From NCBI GenBank assembly GCA_023055355.1, contig JALJCS010000029.1, positions 1,178,001 through 1,242,000 of the forward strand: a stretch of 64,000 nucleotides of DNA, written 5' to 3'. Source of the stretch: Agelaius tricolor. Its lineage: Eukaryota > Chordata > Aves > Passeriformes > Icteridae. Position numbers and translations under genes: made by a program. How positions within the stretch are numbered: the stretch's first letter is position 1; every line of letters starts with the position of its first letter. Under the pieces are notes generated by a model. That model was not told the DNA's origin. It did not search any database and worked only from the letters and a program-made list of their open reading frames with translations. Below are positions 38,430 through 56,510 of the stretch, one piece after another.

Positions 38430-40465
38430 TCTCTGGACCTGCAAGGACAAACAGTGCCTGAGGACCAACCAAAAGCATCCCCAAGGGAGTTGTTGGGCTG
38501 CTCAGCATCCCCAGGGATCCACATCACGACAGAGCAGGTGCACATGGTGCAGGTGCAAACAGGGAATACCAGAAATGGGATATCAGCACAGGGAAACTGC
38601 CACTGTGCACCACTGTGTATATGTGTGTATGTATGTATTTATGTGGCTGCATATAAAATCAACAGAACTTCATGCCAGAAAACAATACAGTAGTGCCCAA
38701 GGAAGCGTAACAGCAATTAGAAGAGGAAGCACAACAAAGTTTTTACCAATAAAAAACAACATGACAATTATTTCCTTAGACCATAAACTTGCTCCAAACT
38801 AGGCAATTACCAGGGTGTGAATCCAGTACTGGATTAGGAGCTCCAGCCAGTGAAGGCTTTTCCAGGCTGTGCAGGAGGAAGCAACCCGGGAACCATTAAC
38901 ATTTGGAAAAAGAGCCTTATGCATATTCCACACAACCTTTGTGTGGCACACAAGTGGTGATTTGACAGAAGAGATTTCCTCTCCATAGGAATAAGCATAA
39001 AGAAAGCCTTGACTAAGTCAGACCAATGCCAGAGTACCAACCAAGTAGGATGGAGAGGAGCAAAGGTACAGCAAATATATATCCTGCAAAGTATTTCAGC
39101 CATAACAAGATTCCTTAGAAAAATCCCAGTGTAGCAAGTATAGAAAGGAGTAAATAATGATCAAAGTGTTTCTAGCATTGTTTTACCTGGGGATGGTCTT
39201 GTTCCCTCCAGAAAGACCTCTCGAGCTCCTTGCTCTCTGTAAGCTTCTACCACCTAAGGAGGACTCACTTTTCTCCTCCTCATGGGCTTTCCGGTCCTTT
39301 TCTGTAGCTCGGATGTGCACAGAGGAAGGCATTACTCATTCCAATGCTTCCACACCGACCTGCCCTTGCATCACAGATCACATCCTCACTGTGTTTATAA
39401 ATACCAAAGCAAATCACAAAGGCTGGATGAACAACTCCAGCACGTTCTCCGAGTCCTCCCACACTAGAAAGTAATTAGGCACTGCAAAACAAGGGTAGGA
39501 TGTGGCATGGCAAGTGCCTGAGGTGAGGGAGAGCTCTGCAAGATGTTCCAGGTCAGGTTATGGCTGCAAAGCTGGCATGGGTCAGACTGGCTCAGCTCTG
39601 TGTGGCAAACACAGGATTGGAATGTAGAAACCATCGTCATCCTTTGCATCTCTGGGGCACAGGCAATCTGGGAAAGGCTCAAATCTATGCTAAGGTTTCC
39701 TTTCAGGGCGGAAATTATTAAACAGCCTTTCAGGTAGGTGAGAAATGACCCATCCAGGAGCTGGAAATCACAGATGGCTCTCTGCTCTATTTGGGGTGCT
39801 TGCATTAGGGTGAGGTGGTTGATGCCCCAGGAGAACCCACATCTTTCTTGATTATACCCTGGGCACTCCAGCCAGGACACTTCTCATCCTTGCACAGACA
39901 TCTACATCTGAAGTGTCTAACAACAAAGCACATTTAAGCATAGCACAACTGCATGATGCATAACCAAATTTTACCATTGTCCTACTTGTGACTGCAAGGG
40001 CAACAGCCTGAAATTGGAGCACACCTTGATTGAGGGACATGTGAGGAACATTAATTTGGCATGATGAAGTGGAGGAGAGAAGGAGAGCAGAGACATCCCA
40101 GAGTCCAGAAATGACAAACGTGTCCCACCTGCAGCCCCAGAGGCTGCTCCAAGCCACGCCAGCATCCAGGATTAACCTGGGCATCTGTCACCCCACATCC
40201 ACCTGCCATGTCCCCCTTGGTCTGAGTTACCAGCAGACCCAACTTGCTGTTTCGGAGATGTCCCTGGAATCTCCTACCCTGACCATCCCTCTCCACAGCA
40301 GAGCAGCCTCGCTCTTCCTTGCAGCACCAGGGACCCCCTTGTTTCACAACCCCTCTGCAGCCCAATCCAGCAAGGCTTTGGGGAGTTGTCACGAGTCTCC
40401 TTTGCTTCCCAGCAACTGGAAATAGCCCTTCAACAGCCACCAAAGATCCCAGAGATCCTCTCTTT

Positions 40466-40558
40466 ACAACTCCCTGCCATGGGCAGGGACATGTCCTACT
40501 AGACCAGGTTGTTCCAAGCCCCTTCCAACCTGGCCTTGAACACTTCTAACACTTCTAA
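40466..40558 (-). mobile_element. CR1 LINE 3' fragment
   Basis: 'cctgccatgggcagggacatgtcc' followed by 'gttccaagccccttccaacctggccttgaacacttc' is reverse-complement CR1 3' sequence. Confidence 0.82.
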
Positions 40559-40655
40559 GAATCCAGTCATGTCTTGGGGGCATCCCTCTTGTAGCAGAGA
40601 TGGCCCAAATCACCATCAGACAAGCAGAAGTTTGCATGTAGCTCACTCACTCACC

Positions 40656-40679
40656 AAAAAAAAAAAAAAAAAAAAAAAA
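40656..40679. repeat. poly-A run of 24
   Basis: There are twenty-four consecutive A. It follows no obvious retroposon body. Confidence 0.95.
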
Positions 40680-41377
40680 TCCCACCTCCTTTTATAAAAC
40701 AGCCACTATTCTATAGCAAAACCAGACGTTTCCAAGCAACAGTCCACTTGCACAGCTCACATATTTGAAGCATAGAAAAACAACCCCCACATTCACAGAG
40801 CCCCTCCACCAGCCCAACAAGCCCAACCCCTGACACCCCTGACCCAGTGGCTTTCCCCACTCCAGCTTTGGAGCCCACACTCACATAAAAGCTCATTTAG
40901 CTCCAAGGAAGTGGCAGCCAGCAAAGAGCAGAGACACCAGGTTATTTATTCCTCCTGGAAACTGCTCTGTCTGTCAGAGCACTTGAAATATGACTGCAGA
41001 TAGAAGTTATTACCTGAGCTGCCCTTCTTCCTCCACAGCTTCCAGGCTGTGATGCTCCTGCTCAATTGCCCCTGGGAACTGCCTGCTGTCCTTCCAGAGC
41101 CATGCCTGACTGCTCACAGCCTCCTCAGGCTTGGCTTGGGAAGGACTGCATTCCTGCCCAGCTTCCAGGCTCTCCCCTGGAGCCATTGCAGCTCCAGATC
41201 CATCACCATCCATGATTTTGACCCCACCTGCTCTAGTGGAGGGGATTGCTGCTGTCCCTCTGGATGCGCCAGCATTCCCTACAAGCACCCATCAGCATTT
41301 CAGGACAGCCAGCTTGTGTGCAGAGGACAAGCTCAGCACCTGGCCACAAACATTTGGGAGGGTCTTCTCTTTGCGAC

Positions 41378-41636
41378 TCCTCCTCCATCCTTGGACATTT
41401 CCAGGGATCCAGGGGCAGCCACAGCTTCCCTGGGCAGCCTGTGCCAGGGCCTCACCTTCCTCACAAGGAAGAATTCCTTCCCAATATCCCCTCTATCCCT
41501 GCCCTCTGGCAGTGGGAAGCCATTCCCCCTGTCCTGACACTCCAGGAGTCCCTCTCCAGCTTCTTGGGGCTCCTCTAGGCACTGGAAGGGGCTCTAAGGG
41601 CTCCCCAGAGCTGTCTCCTCTTCAGGCTGAACAAAC
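41378..41636 (-). mobile_element. CR1 LINE 3' fragment
   Basis: The reverse strand shows the standard CR1 order, from 'ttcagcctgaagagga' through 'gggaaggaattcttccttgt' to 'tggaaatgtccaagg'. It lacks the terminal repeats. Confidence 0.88.
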
Positions 41637-42920
41637 TTCCATCCTCTGCTATCATGCAGCTCCAAAACACAATAATCCCCCCCAAAAATGGCTAAAGCCA
41701 GAGATTTCTGGCACCATCAGCACCACTTCCACCAGCCTCACCCCCAGCTGTCATCACAATGAACCCTTGTCTCTCATGGATGTTCTCCCCATGTTCCTTC
41801 TTTTCAAGTTCCAGCAGCCATGGCACAGCTGCTCACCAATGTACAGATGGGAGAGTTTACCTGTGACTCCTGCCTGTCCTTCTCCCTCTCCAGATGTGTC
41901 ACAAGGAGGTTATTACTCAGAAGAGGCAGATAAAGGGAGAAGCCACCACGGGGAGGTGCCCCTCAGACAGGATGTTTGGAGCTGAACATTCCGTGGGCCA
42001 GTTCAAAGCACCCTGAGTCAACCACCTTTCACAACCTGGGCCACCTCCTGTCTGCTATTAAAAAAACAGCCAACAACTCTCCTGGAGTTTGCCACAAAAA
42101 TCAGAATAAGCAGCCAATTCCTGTTCCCATGGCAACCATGTGTATTCAGTTGTTAGGATGGGGCTGGGGATGACCGGGGAAAGAGCCAAGCAGAGAGAAG
42201 GCAGCAGTAAGGTCTGACAGGGCTCTGCTGGAAGTCTGTGAACTGGGCTGCCAGGGACATGATAACCTTTTAGGGAGTCCAATCTTATAAAAGTTGCCTG
42301 AGGACAGGAGATTTTGGGCCAGAAGCTCACAAACCAGAGCAGAGCCTTTGTGAGCTTCACCTCCCAGCCCACAGCAGCTGAGAAATGTGGGCCATGGCCC
42401 TCTCTCCCCCAAAAGATGGGCAGACAGGACACAGCAGCCTGTTTCCACTCCTTTTCCTCTCTAATACAATAACGCTGCCCTTCACCATGCAACGACGGGC
42501 ACAAGCCACCTTGAAGCTGCTGCCCATCCCACTGATGATTGCAGAGATGAGCAGCGCAAGTGCTTCAGGCAAATAAATACCTCAGGCCACATGTCCTTCC
42601 AAAACATTGAGGTGATGGTGCAGAAACATTCAGCATCACCCCAGAGCCCTGCTCAAGCCCCCGACCCTGGCACAGCCACATTCCCAAACCAGCAGTTCTC
42701 CTAGGAAGTTGTATATTTCTCTCACTTGTGTTGCCAAACCCACCCCAAGCAAGCTTGCAGAACCAGCCTTGACCAGAGCCAGCGACCCACAGAAACCCAA
42801 GGCTGGAGCAGTACAGAAGCAAAGCAGCCTCTCCAGGGTGATGGGCTGTGGTCCAGCACAGCCAGAAAAACCACCAAGCCATAGCCAGGAGCCTTTTATT
42901 CCCATTATCTTCATATCAAG

Positions 42921-42966
42921 AGGGAGGAAGGGAGGAAGGGAGGAAGGGAGGAAGGAAGGAAGGAAA
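42921..42966. repeat. GGGAGGAA/GGAA microsatellite
   Basis: About four GGGAGGAA units are followed by GGAA units. It is purine-only on the + strand. Confidence 0.95.
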
Positions 42967-44563
42967 ACAAGAGGTTGTGCCATACACCCATCACTGCTCA
43001 CTTCCAGCGGTGCCTGAGAAGCAGGATGGGTGGAACAGGGATGAGTACACCTGCAAAAGGGTCCTGGGAAGCTCACAGTAGCAAAGGGGCTTCCACAAAT
43101 GGCAGTTTCACCCAAGCCTAAGCTTAGGAACTTGTTACAATATTAAATCCAAGCATAGGGAGAAACACAGCACTCATGGGAGTTCTTCCTTACAGACCTG
43201 CCTCTGAAAATAATGCAGGATGAGAACCATACCTTTTTGCAGCAGCACCATCTGCTGAAGAGGACCTCTTTCAGCTCAGTTTTCCTTTCTGCAACCACCT
43301 ACCTTTACAAACCATTACCACAAAGAGCAAGAACCTGCTTCCCAAGCAGTAGGAGTCAAGACCTTGGAGAAAGTGGGGAAAGATGAAGTAGGAGTTCAGC
43401 AGCTGGAGAGTGATGGGAAGAACAAGACCCAGCTGGAAAGTATCTACACAGAGGATCAACGTGCCTTTTTCCATAAAGGGCCAGTAAAGAGTAAAGACCA
43501 AAGAGAAAGCCTCTTTGAAAAGGGCAAGTTAAGTTGCAGACAGTGAAGGAAGTTTTCAGTGCCTTAAACAGTTGTGGAAAGGAGGTTTCTTTTAAACCAT
43601 CCCCATGAGAAAAACGAGGATTTAACTCTGACGGGTAGTTGGGAGAAAAGATAACAAATCCCCCAAAATCCCCTAGCAGGTCACTGAAACTCCATGCATG
43701 CTAAAATCACTGTGGGCACAAATGGATGTGATTCCATTTCAATTCTTTAGGAATATACCCCTTCTTACTCCTAGGAAAAGACTGAAGTGTGTGCAACTCC
43801 CTCCAGCTCCTCAAGCTAAACCCTGAATTGAATTTGATTTTGTATTTTTGGTTTTTTCTTGTTCTTTTTCTCTCAGCTGTAACTGCAACATCTCCCTGAA
43901 GGTTCATCATCAGCCCCAGTGCTAATGAAAAAATGTGATAATGTTTGTCTCCTTCCTGGGGGTGGTGGGAGGCACAATCTAATTAAAGGTTTGCCAGCAG
44001 CTCAAGTGCTGCAGATGGATGGTTGTTTGGGAAGTGCAAGGTATTATAATTGTTATTATGACGAATGCTAACACCAGCTTTCATAAACAGGCAACAGGAG
44101 GTAAAGCAGGTGGTAAAAGCAGAGGGAGGGCTTGTTCTGCTGCTACACCTTCATTTCAGCCTCACATAAAAGTGGCTGTGTGGGTGGCAGCAAGAGATCC
44201 TATCTCTGCCCCAGGAATGAGTGGCTCGTGGATGGGCTGTTCTGGCTCCTGATGAAGGGTTTGTCTTTCCAGCTGTAGGAAGAACAGCTGCCAGGACCTT
44301 TGACTGCGTTGGAGTGTTGTCTGGGCTCCTTTGTAAGAGAAGGGCAGGATCAGCAGCTTATTCCGGCCAAGGATGAGCAGGACACCTGAGTGACAAAATC
44401 AAACACCAGACTACAGTTACATTGTAAGAAAAAAACATCCCTGAGATACCACCTCGGGATCCCACTCTTTTTTAAATCAGTGTGGATATGGATCCAAGCA
44501 CACTCCCAGCCCACACCAGCTGTATGGCCAATGGGTCCAGTACAGAGAAACTTTAACTCAATT

Positions 44564-44660
44564 TATAGAATCATAGAACGGTTTCGGTGGAGAAAAGCCC
44601 CAAGATCATCAAGTCCAAATATTATATGCTGAAAGACATGATCCAGAACAGCTGATTGAT
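44564..44660 (-). mobile_element. CR1 LINE 3' end fragment
   Basis: 'tatagaatcatagaacggtttcggtgg' followed by 'aagatcatcaagtcc' is the reverse complement of a CR1 terminus, of a different subfamily type from most others here. Confidence 0.75.
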
Positions 44661-46082
44661 ATTAATGTTGTATTAAAAGCAAGTCTCCATCTAGAACTGT
44701 CCTAAAATATCCATCACTCATGAAATAATTGTGAGGATGGCTTAAGGTTGCACTTCTATATAATAAATCATCTCTGTACCTCTGATCCAGACACCTTCAT
44801 ACTTTGTTTGGGTACCTTAACTATTTACAAACTGGTTTTAGTTGAAATGAAAATCATTAATTCTCATGCAGAAATGAAATCAAACTGTATTTCCTTCCTT
44901 AATCATAGGCTGGATCTCTCCTCCTTTCCTGACCTTCATACTTTGGAAAAGAATGTGCTCCAGAGCTGGAAAACAAATTAGTGAGCGCTTTGCTGACAGT
45001 CCTGGGATGTTTGTGGGAGCAGGGAGTTAATGAGGCAAACAGAAACTATTCCAGACACTGGGGCTGTGGAGGAAAAAGGTGTTTTGTTGCCATACAGTGA
45101 CAGGGGCCAAAGAAAGGAGGGGGGAAAGGAGACAACAACTTGATTAAGAGCTGTGAAGAATTAAATAAACCCTATCCCAATTCCAAAAGCAAAGAGTGCT
45201 TTTAAAACCAAATCCAGCCTTCATTTGTGCCCTGTGCTTTCATTGTGCTCTGGAATGGAAAAAACCTGTGGCTTTCGAGGGTGGGTAGGAGGAACATGAC
45301 TGCATCCAGCTTGGATCCATTCCTAGTCGAACAGCAGCTGCTGCCCTCCCCTGGCTGTTTAATGGGAATAGCAATGCTTGGGCTGTTTCCTAAAAGAAAA
45401 TGATTCACAAAAACCCAGAAATAATTCAGAGCATCACAGCAGGCCTTTCTGCTCTTCAGTGAACACGTGCCTGTCCTGCAGCACTCCCATTAACTTGGTT
45501 TGTCCCCGTCCTCATGGGGGTGAGGGGGTCTCTGCCATTCGCAGGTGGCAACTGCAGAATGGTTTGTGTCTCCTCATAGCAGCCAGAGGAATTTGTGATG
45601 TTTGGAAAAAATATTCTGCCTTGGCAGAAAAAAAGATATCTACAAAATGCTCCTCATGTTCAGTGGTTACGACTCATGAGTTTATGAGATGTATTTATGA
45701 AGATGTAGCTCTGCTTCTTCAGTCTCATCATGCCCAGTCGATTTGCACCTCCCAGTATCCAGGCCTGCAAAACAAACCAGCTTAGAAGTGGATATACAGG
45801 AACGTTAGCATTCAAGGAAAGCTACTCTTTTTGGCATAGTTAATAAGCAATACAATCCAGGCTGCAGTCTCTATAGTCTGTGATAGTCTCTTTGCACAAG
45901 GGGAAAAGGGTTAAAGGACAAACTTTGCCTTCCCTTGGACCTGTGTAGTCATGAACATGAGCACAAAAATCTCTTGCAAAACCCCCACTACACAGAAGGG
46001 AGAAGATCTCAGTGCAGAGCATCCTTCCAGCCATGGGGTTTGAGACATAAAAATGGTAATTTACCTTGTGCTGGTGGTTATT

Positions 46083-46124
46083 TTATTTATTTATATATAT
46101 AAATTTATATATATAATTTTTTAA
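46083..46124. repeat. AT-rich TTTAT/TATA tract
   Basis: This is a short tract of TTTAT and TATA units of low complexity. Confidence 0.85.
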
Positions 46125-46930
46125 AAATCCCTGTACTAGCATATTTTCCTCCTGTCTAGGAGATGACATTTCCAGTCACTTTTTGCAAGAAATTAGCTAG
46201 TAAAGGCAGCCTAAAACAAACCATGTGCTTGTATCATCTTGCTTTCCAAGTTGAGGGGGTTTATTTTCAGTGGAAAACTGGGACATTTCATGAATCCCTG
46301 CTGCATGGCCATGTATCTTACAGTCCTTTAGGCTTTGCAGGTCTGAGAGATGGATTTTTCTAAGCTATTATTATACACTCTATAATTTATCAGTCTTAAA
46401 TTTAAGGATATCAGCTCAGTGAGGATTTTTATTTCACATTTATTTACTCTCTTAGCCTTTAAGTGAACATGAAAATTATTAACAAAATCCCTCTTTAGTT
46501 CAAAGCTTCAGTAATAACATTCGTAGTGTGTGCAATCAAGCCCTGGTGTTGCAAAAATTGCCATAATCTCACATTCAGCACTCTCTTACTCATCCTCCTT
46601 GGGGTGATGCCTTGCTCCAGAGATGCATGACCTCAGCCTGGAGATTCCCCTGACTTCAATCACAGCAGGTCAAAGCCTTCAGGCTCTTGGAAAAGTTAGC
46701 TGGCCAAAAGATGCCTTCCATCCCTATGGGAGCATACAGGGAAGCCCACAGGATGAAGTAATCTTGTCATGCTGAATTTCTATGCTTTGTTTTGCTGCTA
46801 AAAATCACTTCAAGCTCTGCCCATGTCTGAGCCAGAGATATTTGGGTATGGATGGAGGGCAGCCACCCCTGTGTGCTCAGCTTTCCTCCCAGAAGCTCCA
46901 TGGGGGTACCTCTCATCCAAAACAAAAATA

Positions 46931-46936
46931 TTTAAT
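46931..46936 (-). terminator. TMEM45B: possible polyadenylation signal for TMEM45B
   Basis: TTTAAT on the + strand is ATTAAA on the minus strand, 64 bases past the stop. AATAAA-type hexamers on the minus strand near 46425-46445 are alternatives. Which one is used cannot be decided from sequence alone. Confidence 0.35.
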
Positions 46937-46999
46937 TTGATTTGTTTCTTCTGAAAAAGGGACTGTTCATGTATTTGGAGCAGGAGTTTTGCACCCTCT

Positions 47000-50956
<3,957 letters not shown>

Positions 50957-50975
50957 CCTGTCAACCTCTTCTGAC

Positions 50976-53900
50976 TACAAGGCAAAGAAAAACAATGTAA
51001 TTATTCAATTTACACAAGTTATTTGGCGTAACACTGGGAAAAAATAGGATTTCCCTTTCAGGGAGGACTGGAGTAGGCTTGACTAACCACATGGGAATCA
51101 GAAGGAGCACAGGGAACCCCTGGGACCTCTCTGAGGTCCTTTCCCCAAGATTAGGAAAGGTCAAAAAAAGCCACAGTTGTTTCAAAAAAGCCCCAAATGT
51201 TCTGCAATATCTGACACATCCCAGCCTGAACCTTTAATTCCAAGGATCTCTCTCAGCAGTAGGTCCTGCTTTTCTTGCTCTTCTGAAAGTATTAACGTAA
51301 GGATCTGCTGCTGACCAGGGCTTTTCAGGACCAGGTAGGAGAGATAATACATAGGGAAAACAGGAATGTCTAGGAGTAAACAGCAGAGTTTTTCTTTAAC
51401 TTCATGAACAGCCACAGAAGTGGTGTGCTAAGTCCAAAATTTTTTAAATCTCTGGAATTGTTTCAGGCCATGGAAGAGATGAAAAAATCCTGCATCTATT
51501 CCACAAACCGAAGCACTTTGTTATAAATATACCTTCAAAAATACCCCAAAAGCTGCTGGAAACAAAACATTGTGGGTTTGGGCAAACAAATCAAGTTGCT
51601 CCCTGCATCCTGACCTTCTCACACTCCTTCTTCCCTCTCCTGAGCATCCCTAAACCAGGACTTGCACCAAGCTGCTGGAGCCTCTGTGCCAGAGTGCGCA
51701 CACACATGGTTTGCAGGATGTTGGGGGACCCATTTCCTGGGAGAATTACAGCAATTAAACCCAGCCAGCTCCTGTTTGCGCTTTGCTCAATTAGGCTGAG
51801 AAATGATCAGCTCTTTCATGTGGGCTCAACCACATGTTTGAGGGCTGCCTTGGTGTGAGGTAGTGTCAGACTGGGCAATTAGGAATGTTTTAATTGATAA
51901 CAAGGCTGTGCTGCTGGTGCCCAGGACTTCCTTCTCTGTTTAGTAGCTTCTCTGTAACAATCCACACTTAACCGTGGGCAGAAACTGTCTCCCTTGTGGA
52001 GTGGATGCTCTTCCTCCACATAGCAGATGTTGCATGGTTTGGAGCTAGATCTGACCTCCCCATCCCAGACATCCTGGTTATCCTGAAACTGCCTTCCCCA
52101 GCAGCATTTTGGGCTTCAGCCCCCACTTGCTGAAAATATAAACCAAAAATATTCTTATTCTGCTGTTGCACAAGGGATAATTTGTGTGGGGGGTAAAACA
52201 TGAGTTGTTGCAGTCAGCCTTGGAGAAAGGGAGTTGTTTCTTTGGCTTTATTACTATCTGATTTCAGGTTGCTTTCTCCCAGGGACACCTTGTTTCATCT
52301 CTGGAAGTCCATGCCTGGTGCAGATACCATCTCCCAGAGGAGTCTGTCCCCATGCAGGAAAATCCACAGGGTTAAAACTAATCTCCTAAATCCCTGCAAC
52401 CAATTTGCCTGATCCAAGCTGGTTTAACCAAACAGCTAATCCAACAGGTTGAGCAAAGCAAATATTAGCTCCATGTGCAAACATCACCCTGGTAGATGCA
52501 GCCACACAGGGCAGCACATGGGGCTGATGTTCCTGCAGTGCCACCAGGCTGGTTTCCATCCTGTCTTCACCAAGCACCTCTGAGCTACCCCAGTGGGTTC
52601 ATGAAGATGAATTTAGGGGGGATTTAATCCAAGAATGGAAAAGCTGTGCATGGAAAGAGCATGGTATGAGCTGGCAGCTTTGCAGGTCACTATTAGCACT
52701 GCAGGGTTCTTCCTTATTTCATTACTTAAAAGGAAAGATTTATTGACAAAGGGTGCATTGGGTAATTAAACAGAATATCAAACCAAGATGCTGTTTACCA
52801 GCAGGGCTAGCACAGTCCAGTGGGTTAATACAATCATTTCTGCAGTCCTTTGAAAGGGGCGATTGGGAAATGGGAGCATCCAACTGTTTCCCTGTGATTA
52901 AGGGAGCAGCATTCCCAAGCCATGGAGAGGGCTGAAAAAATCTGTATTTTCTGGGTAAGTAGAGAATCTCATCATATACATGAAATGGGGGTAATGGCTT
53001 TAAAATGAAAGAGGGGAAATTTAGATCAGTAACAAGGAGGGATGGTGAAATAACGGGGTAATACCTGGAAGCAGAACCAAACCCATCCCAGAATACCACA
53101 ACAAGAAGGATTGCTACCATATCCTGCTGTATTAATGCTACAGTTATAACATGACCATAGCAATATATACTCAAATATTTAACTGATGTAGCTCTTGCAG
53201 TTACATATTAAAGGCTGATATAATGTGGGGCCTGATGGTTTTCCAGCTGAGATCAATGCAGTCAAACTGAGATGACCTGAAGGATACACCGATCAATCAC
53301 AATTAAAAGATCAGCTAAGTGGGGTATGCACAGCCACCTTACAGTGCTTATGTGATCTGGGCTGAGCTCAGGGGGTCATGGGGACTCTTTTGTGGTTGCT
53401 GGTCTCCATTCCTGCCTTATAGCAGGGAGCACATGGCTCAGCTGGGACACGTGACCCACAAAACTATTTCTCCTGCTTCTCTTCCTCCTCTGAAAAACAT
53501 GCAATGGGTAAGCACAGGGGAAAAACCAACCACAGTTATGTTGTACCCTGAGGCAAACAGCCCTTGTTTATCCCTGTATCTCCAAAGGAAGTGAGACATG
53601 CTTACAATCAGCAGGGAAAAGAACAAGCTGAAGGTCCAGTGGTTGCTGGTGTTTGTGGCCACAGCCACCATACCAGGGCATCCCTGCTGAATGTGACTTT
53701 GTCCCTTCCCTCATCAGCCAGCCATGTTTTGCAACACCCCCGTGTCCTTGCTGGCTTGTCATTCGTGCTCTTTGCCCCCTGCTTATTATGGTGCCCTGCA
53801 CTGTGTCTGCTTAATGATTTACTGTTTCATCTGCTCTTATCACATCCCAGAGGAGCTGGTTTTTCTTGGTTTATAGCTAATGCACCCAACCACCAGGAGA

Positions 53901-55856
53901 GGCATCTGGTGGATGGTAAGGAGTCTGAGAACCCAATTAGGCTTTCACCTCCTTCTTCTCACACTACTCTGGTAGCCCCAAGCTCTCTTTTTAGTCACAA
54001 CCTGGCCCATTTTACTATTCCAAATATCTCATTTGGTTTCCTGAGGGATTTTTTTTGCTTTGGTTTGGTTTGGTTTTTTGGTATTTTTTTTTAGTCCATT
54101 GATAATGTCTCAGTCAAGGCATCATTTCCATTTTCCCCAGCTAGGAAATCACAGTCTAAAGTTCACCAGTGGGCAGAGCTGACAGCCATCACCCCTACAA
54201 TTAACTTTGCCCTTCAACCTGTGTGAATCAGGCAGTTTGAACACACCAGAGCTGGTTTGCTCACTGTACCTGTGCTTGGCTGTCAGAGCATCTGTGGGTG
54301 ACAGGGATGGTCCCCAGGGAAAGGCTGACTCAGGGAAGAGGAGAAATGTCTTGACTTGTGGAAAAACCACCCAAGCTGAGCTCAGGCTGAGGTGAGGAAT
54401 GCCACTGAGATGTGTATCTGGAAATAATAAAGCTAGTTCCAGCCTTCCAGAGGGGCTCTTGTGTTGAATCTGCAGCTGCAGGAGTGCATCAAATCCAGAC
54501 CTACAGACTGACAGCAGCTGAGGTGCTGTGCTCACAAAACCATCCTCAGTCAGACCCTTCCCTATCCTGCATGTCCTCTGTGTGTCTCCCTAATACAACA
54601 TACCCACTGCCCAAACCTAATGGGGATGGCAGTGAGCGAGCTATCTCTGACTCAGGAGTGAGCTATCTCTGCCTCTGAGGACAGAGAGATGGCAGGAGAC
54701 ACCCGAAAGGTATCAGGAGAGGCATCACTGACTGTGATAAGCTCTCCTGTACCCTGTGCTGCCTCACTCATTACAAGCACTGTCTGATTTGTCTGCAGAG
54801 GCACTTATAATCATAGCAGCACTTCCATTAGCTCCCACAGGAGCTGGATCTCTAATGCATTAATGTCCGGCTAAAACCCCTCTCTGAACCATTTCATCTC
54901 ATTATTGTCAGGCTCTCTTTTCCCTCTGCCTCTGTCCTCACCAGGGAGTGTTAACAGTGACACTGAACAATCATCTTCCTCATACTGGTAAGGTCAGCTG
55001 CTGCTGGAAAAGCAGGAAAGCAACATTTCTGCCTCTAAAGGATCCTTAAGGCGTTTGGACTTAGGTTAAAAAATCATCATCATCATTGGACACTATTAGG
55101 CTCAATTGCCAGGAAGTATCTGAAGGACCATCAGGTACTGCAGTGGCTTATGCAGTGGCTGCAGACAGAGAACACAAACTGAGATAATCCATCCTCCTGA
55201 AATGAGAAAGTTCAACATGAAAGTTCAAACAGGGATGAAAGCTTTAAATTCAGGATGTTAGACTAGAGGTCTATTTATTAGACATAATGGATCCACCTGG
55301 AAAGAGACGCTGAGGGAGGGAGATACAAAAACTGATGATGGAGATGTTATACAGCTCTCTGCTTCCTCTTCCTTATGCTGCCTCCATTTGTCTCCTGTTT
55401 CATAAGCCCCTGGTTTGGATTCTCCACCCCTATCCTTGCTCTGAGCCCCATCATCAGGGAAGCAGAAAGAAGCTACATCCCAGCAAAGAAAGTTGAGAAA
55501 TAAAATAAATTAGTCAAGGCCTAATTACAGAGGCTCAGAACAGGCACTGTCATTCCTTTGTGACCTGCATTTGTTTATTTGTGATTTTAAGACAGTGAGG
55601 TCTGACTTTAAAAATTACCTGTTGGGGGAAATGCACTTTACCATCTCCAAAGCCATTTTTCTTTGCCTCTACGTGATAGTAAAGATATTAAAATGCTTTC
55701 TAAAGGAGTGGATGCCATCTGTGCCCTGAACTGCCTCCCTTGCTCCATGATGTGTGATGGGGCAGCCCTGACTCCAATAACCCCTCACAGATACCAAGCC
55801 AAAATAAGCTCAAACCCAGCATTATCACCATCAAAAGTGCGACAAAAAATCAGTAT
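50976..55856. other. non-coding region upstream of TMEM45B
   Basis: It probably holds the TMEM45B first intron and perhaps its first exon and promoter. Nothing specific was recognised except T/G-rich runs near 54040-54095. Confidence 0.5.
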
Positions 55857-56060
55857 TTATAGAATCCTAGAATCACAGAACAGTTTAGGTTGGGGGGAGT
55901 TTCAAGATAATACAGTTCCATCCCCTGCCATGGTCAGGGGGACTTTCTACTAGCCGAGGTTGCTCCAAGTTCCATCCAACCTGGCCTTGAACTCTGCCAG
56001 GGGTGGGAGAACCACAATTTTGCAGGACTCCACAACTTCTCTGGGCATTTTCCAAAGAGG
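55857..56060 (-). mobile_element. CR1 LINE 3' fragment
   Basis: 'tatagaatcctagaatcacag' and 'tccatcccctgccatggtcaggg', then 'tccaacctggccttgaac', form a reverse-complement CR1 3' end. Confidence 0.88.
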
Positions 56061-56397
56061 AGATGAATATTTGTCCTCAAATTGTTCCAATTGCCCCAGA
56101 ATGTGACACTTTTAAGCACTGTGTTAAGCATTGTGTGTCTTCAACATCCCTCAAGGAAAAATATCCAAAACAAAGGATTAAAACCATTTCCATTGCAATA
56201 AATACCCAAAATACCCATAAAACACATAACCCTAAGCCTGCTAAGTACCACAGTTTGTCTGTGGCTACCCCAGAGCTGTGGTCCCCAACATCCCCCTCCA
56301 CAAGCACCTTGAGCCTCGGCTGTCACACCCTGTCCTGCCAAGGTGAAGGGTTGGTAATTTTTTAATGATAAGCTGGTAGGAAGAATGGAAAAAGGAA

Positions 56398-56510
56398 GGA
56401 AAAAAACTTTCCCTCCAGCAAAGGTGGCCCTGCCCATAGCAAGGGAGATGGCATGAGATGAGCTTTACGACCCCTTCCAACCCAAACCATTCTGGAACTC
56501 TACAAATCCA
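56398..56510 (+). mobile_element. CR1 LINE 3' terminus
   Basis: 'ggccctgcccatagcaaggg', 'gatgagctttacgacccctt' and 'ccaacccaaaccattctgg' mark the sense CR1 end. Confidence 0.8.

Larger units (their letters stand above)
38439..46999. other. intergenic region between the two TMEM45 genes
   Basis: It should contain the promoter and first exon of the 35.8-38.4 kb gene, but neither could be identified by eye. Visible content is CR1 fragments, a poly-A run, a GGGAGGAA microsatellite and the likely 3' UTR of TMEM45B at its right end. Confidence 0.55.

Noticed and set aside
41131..41985. Open reading frame of 284 codons on the + strand
   Set aside because: It runs antisense through a CR1 fragment (41378-41636) and has no domain, splice or codon pattern suggesting a protein. 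It is probably a chance opening in C-rich sequence.
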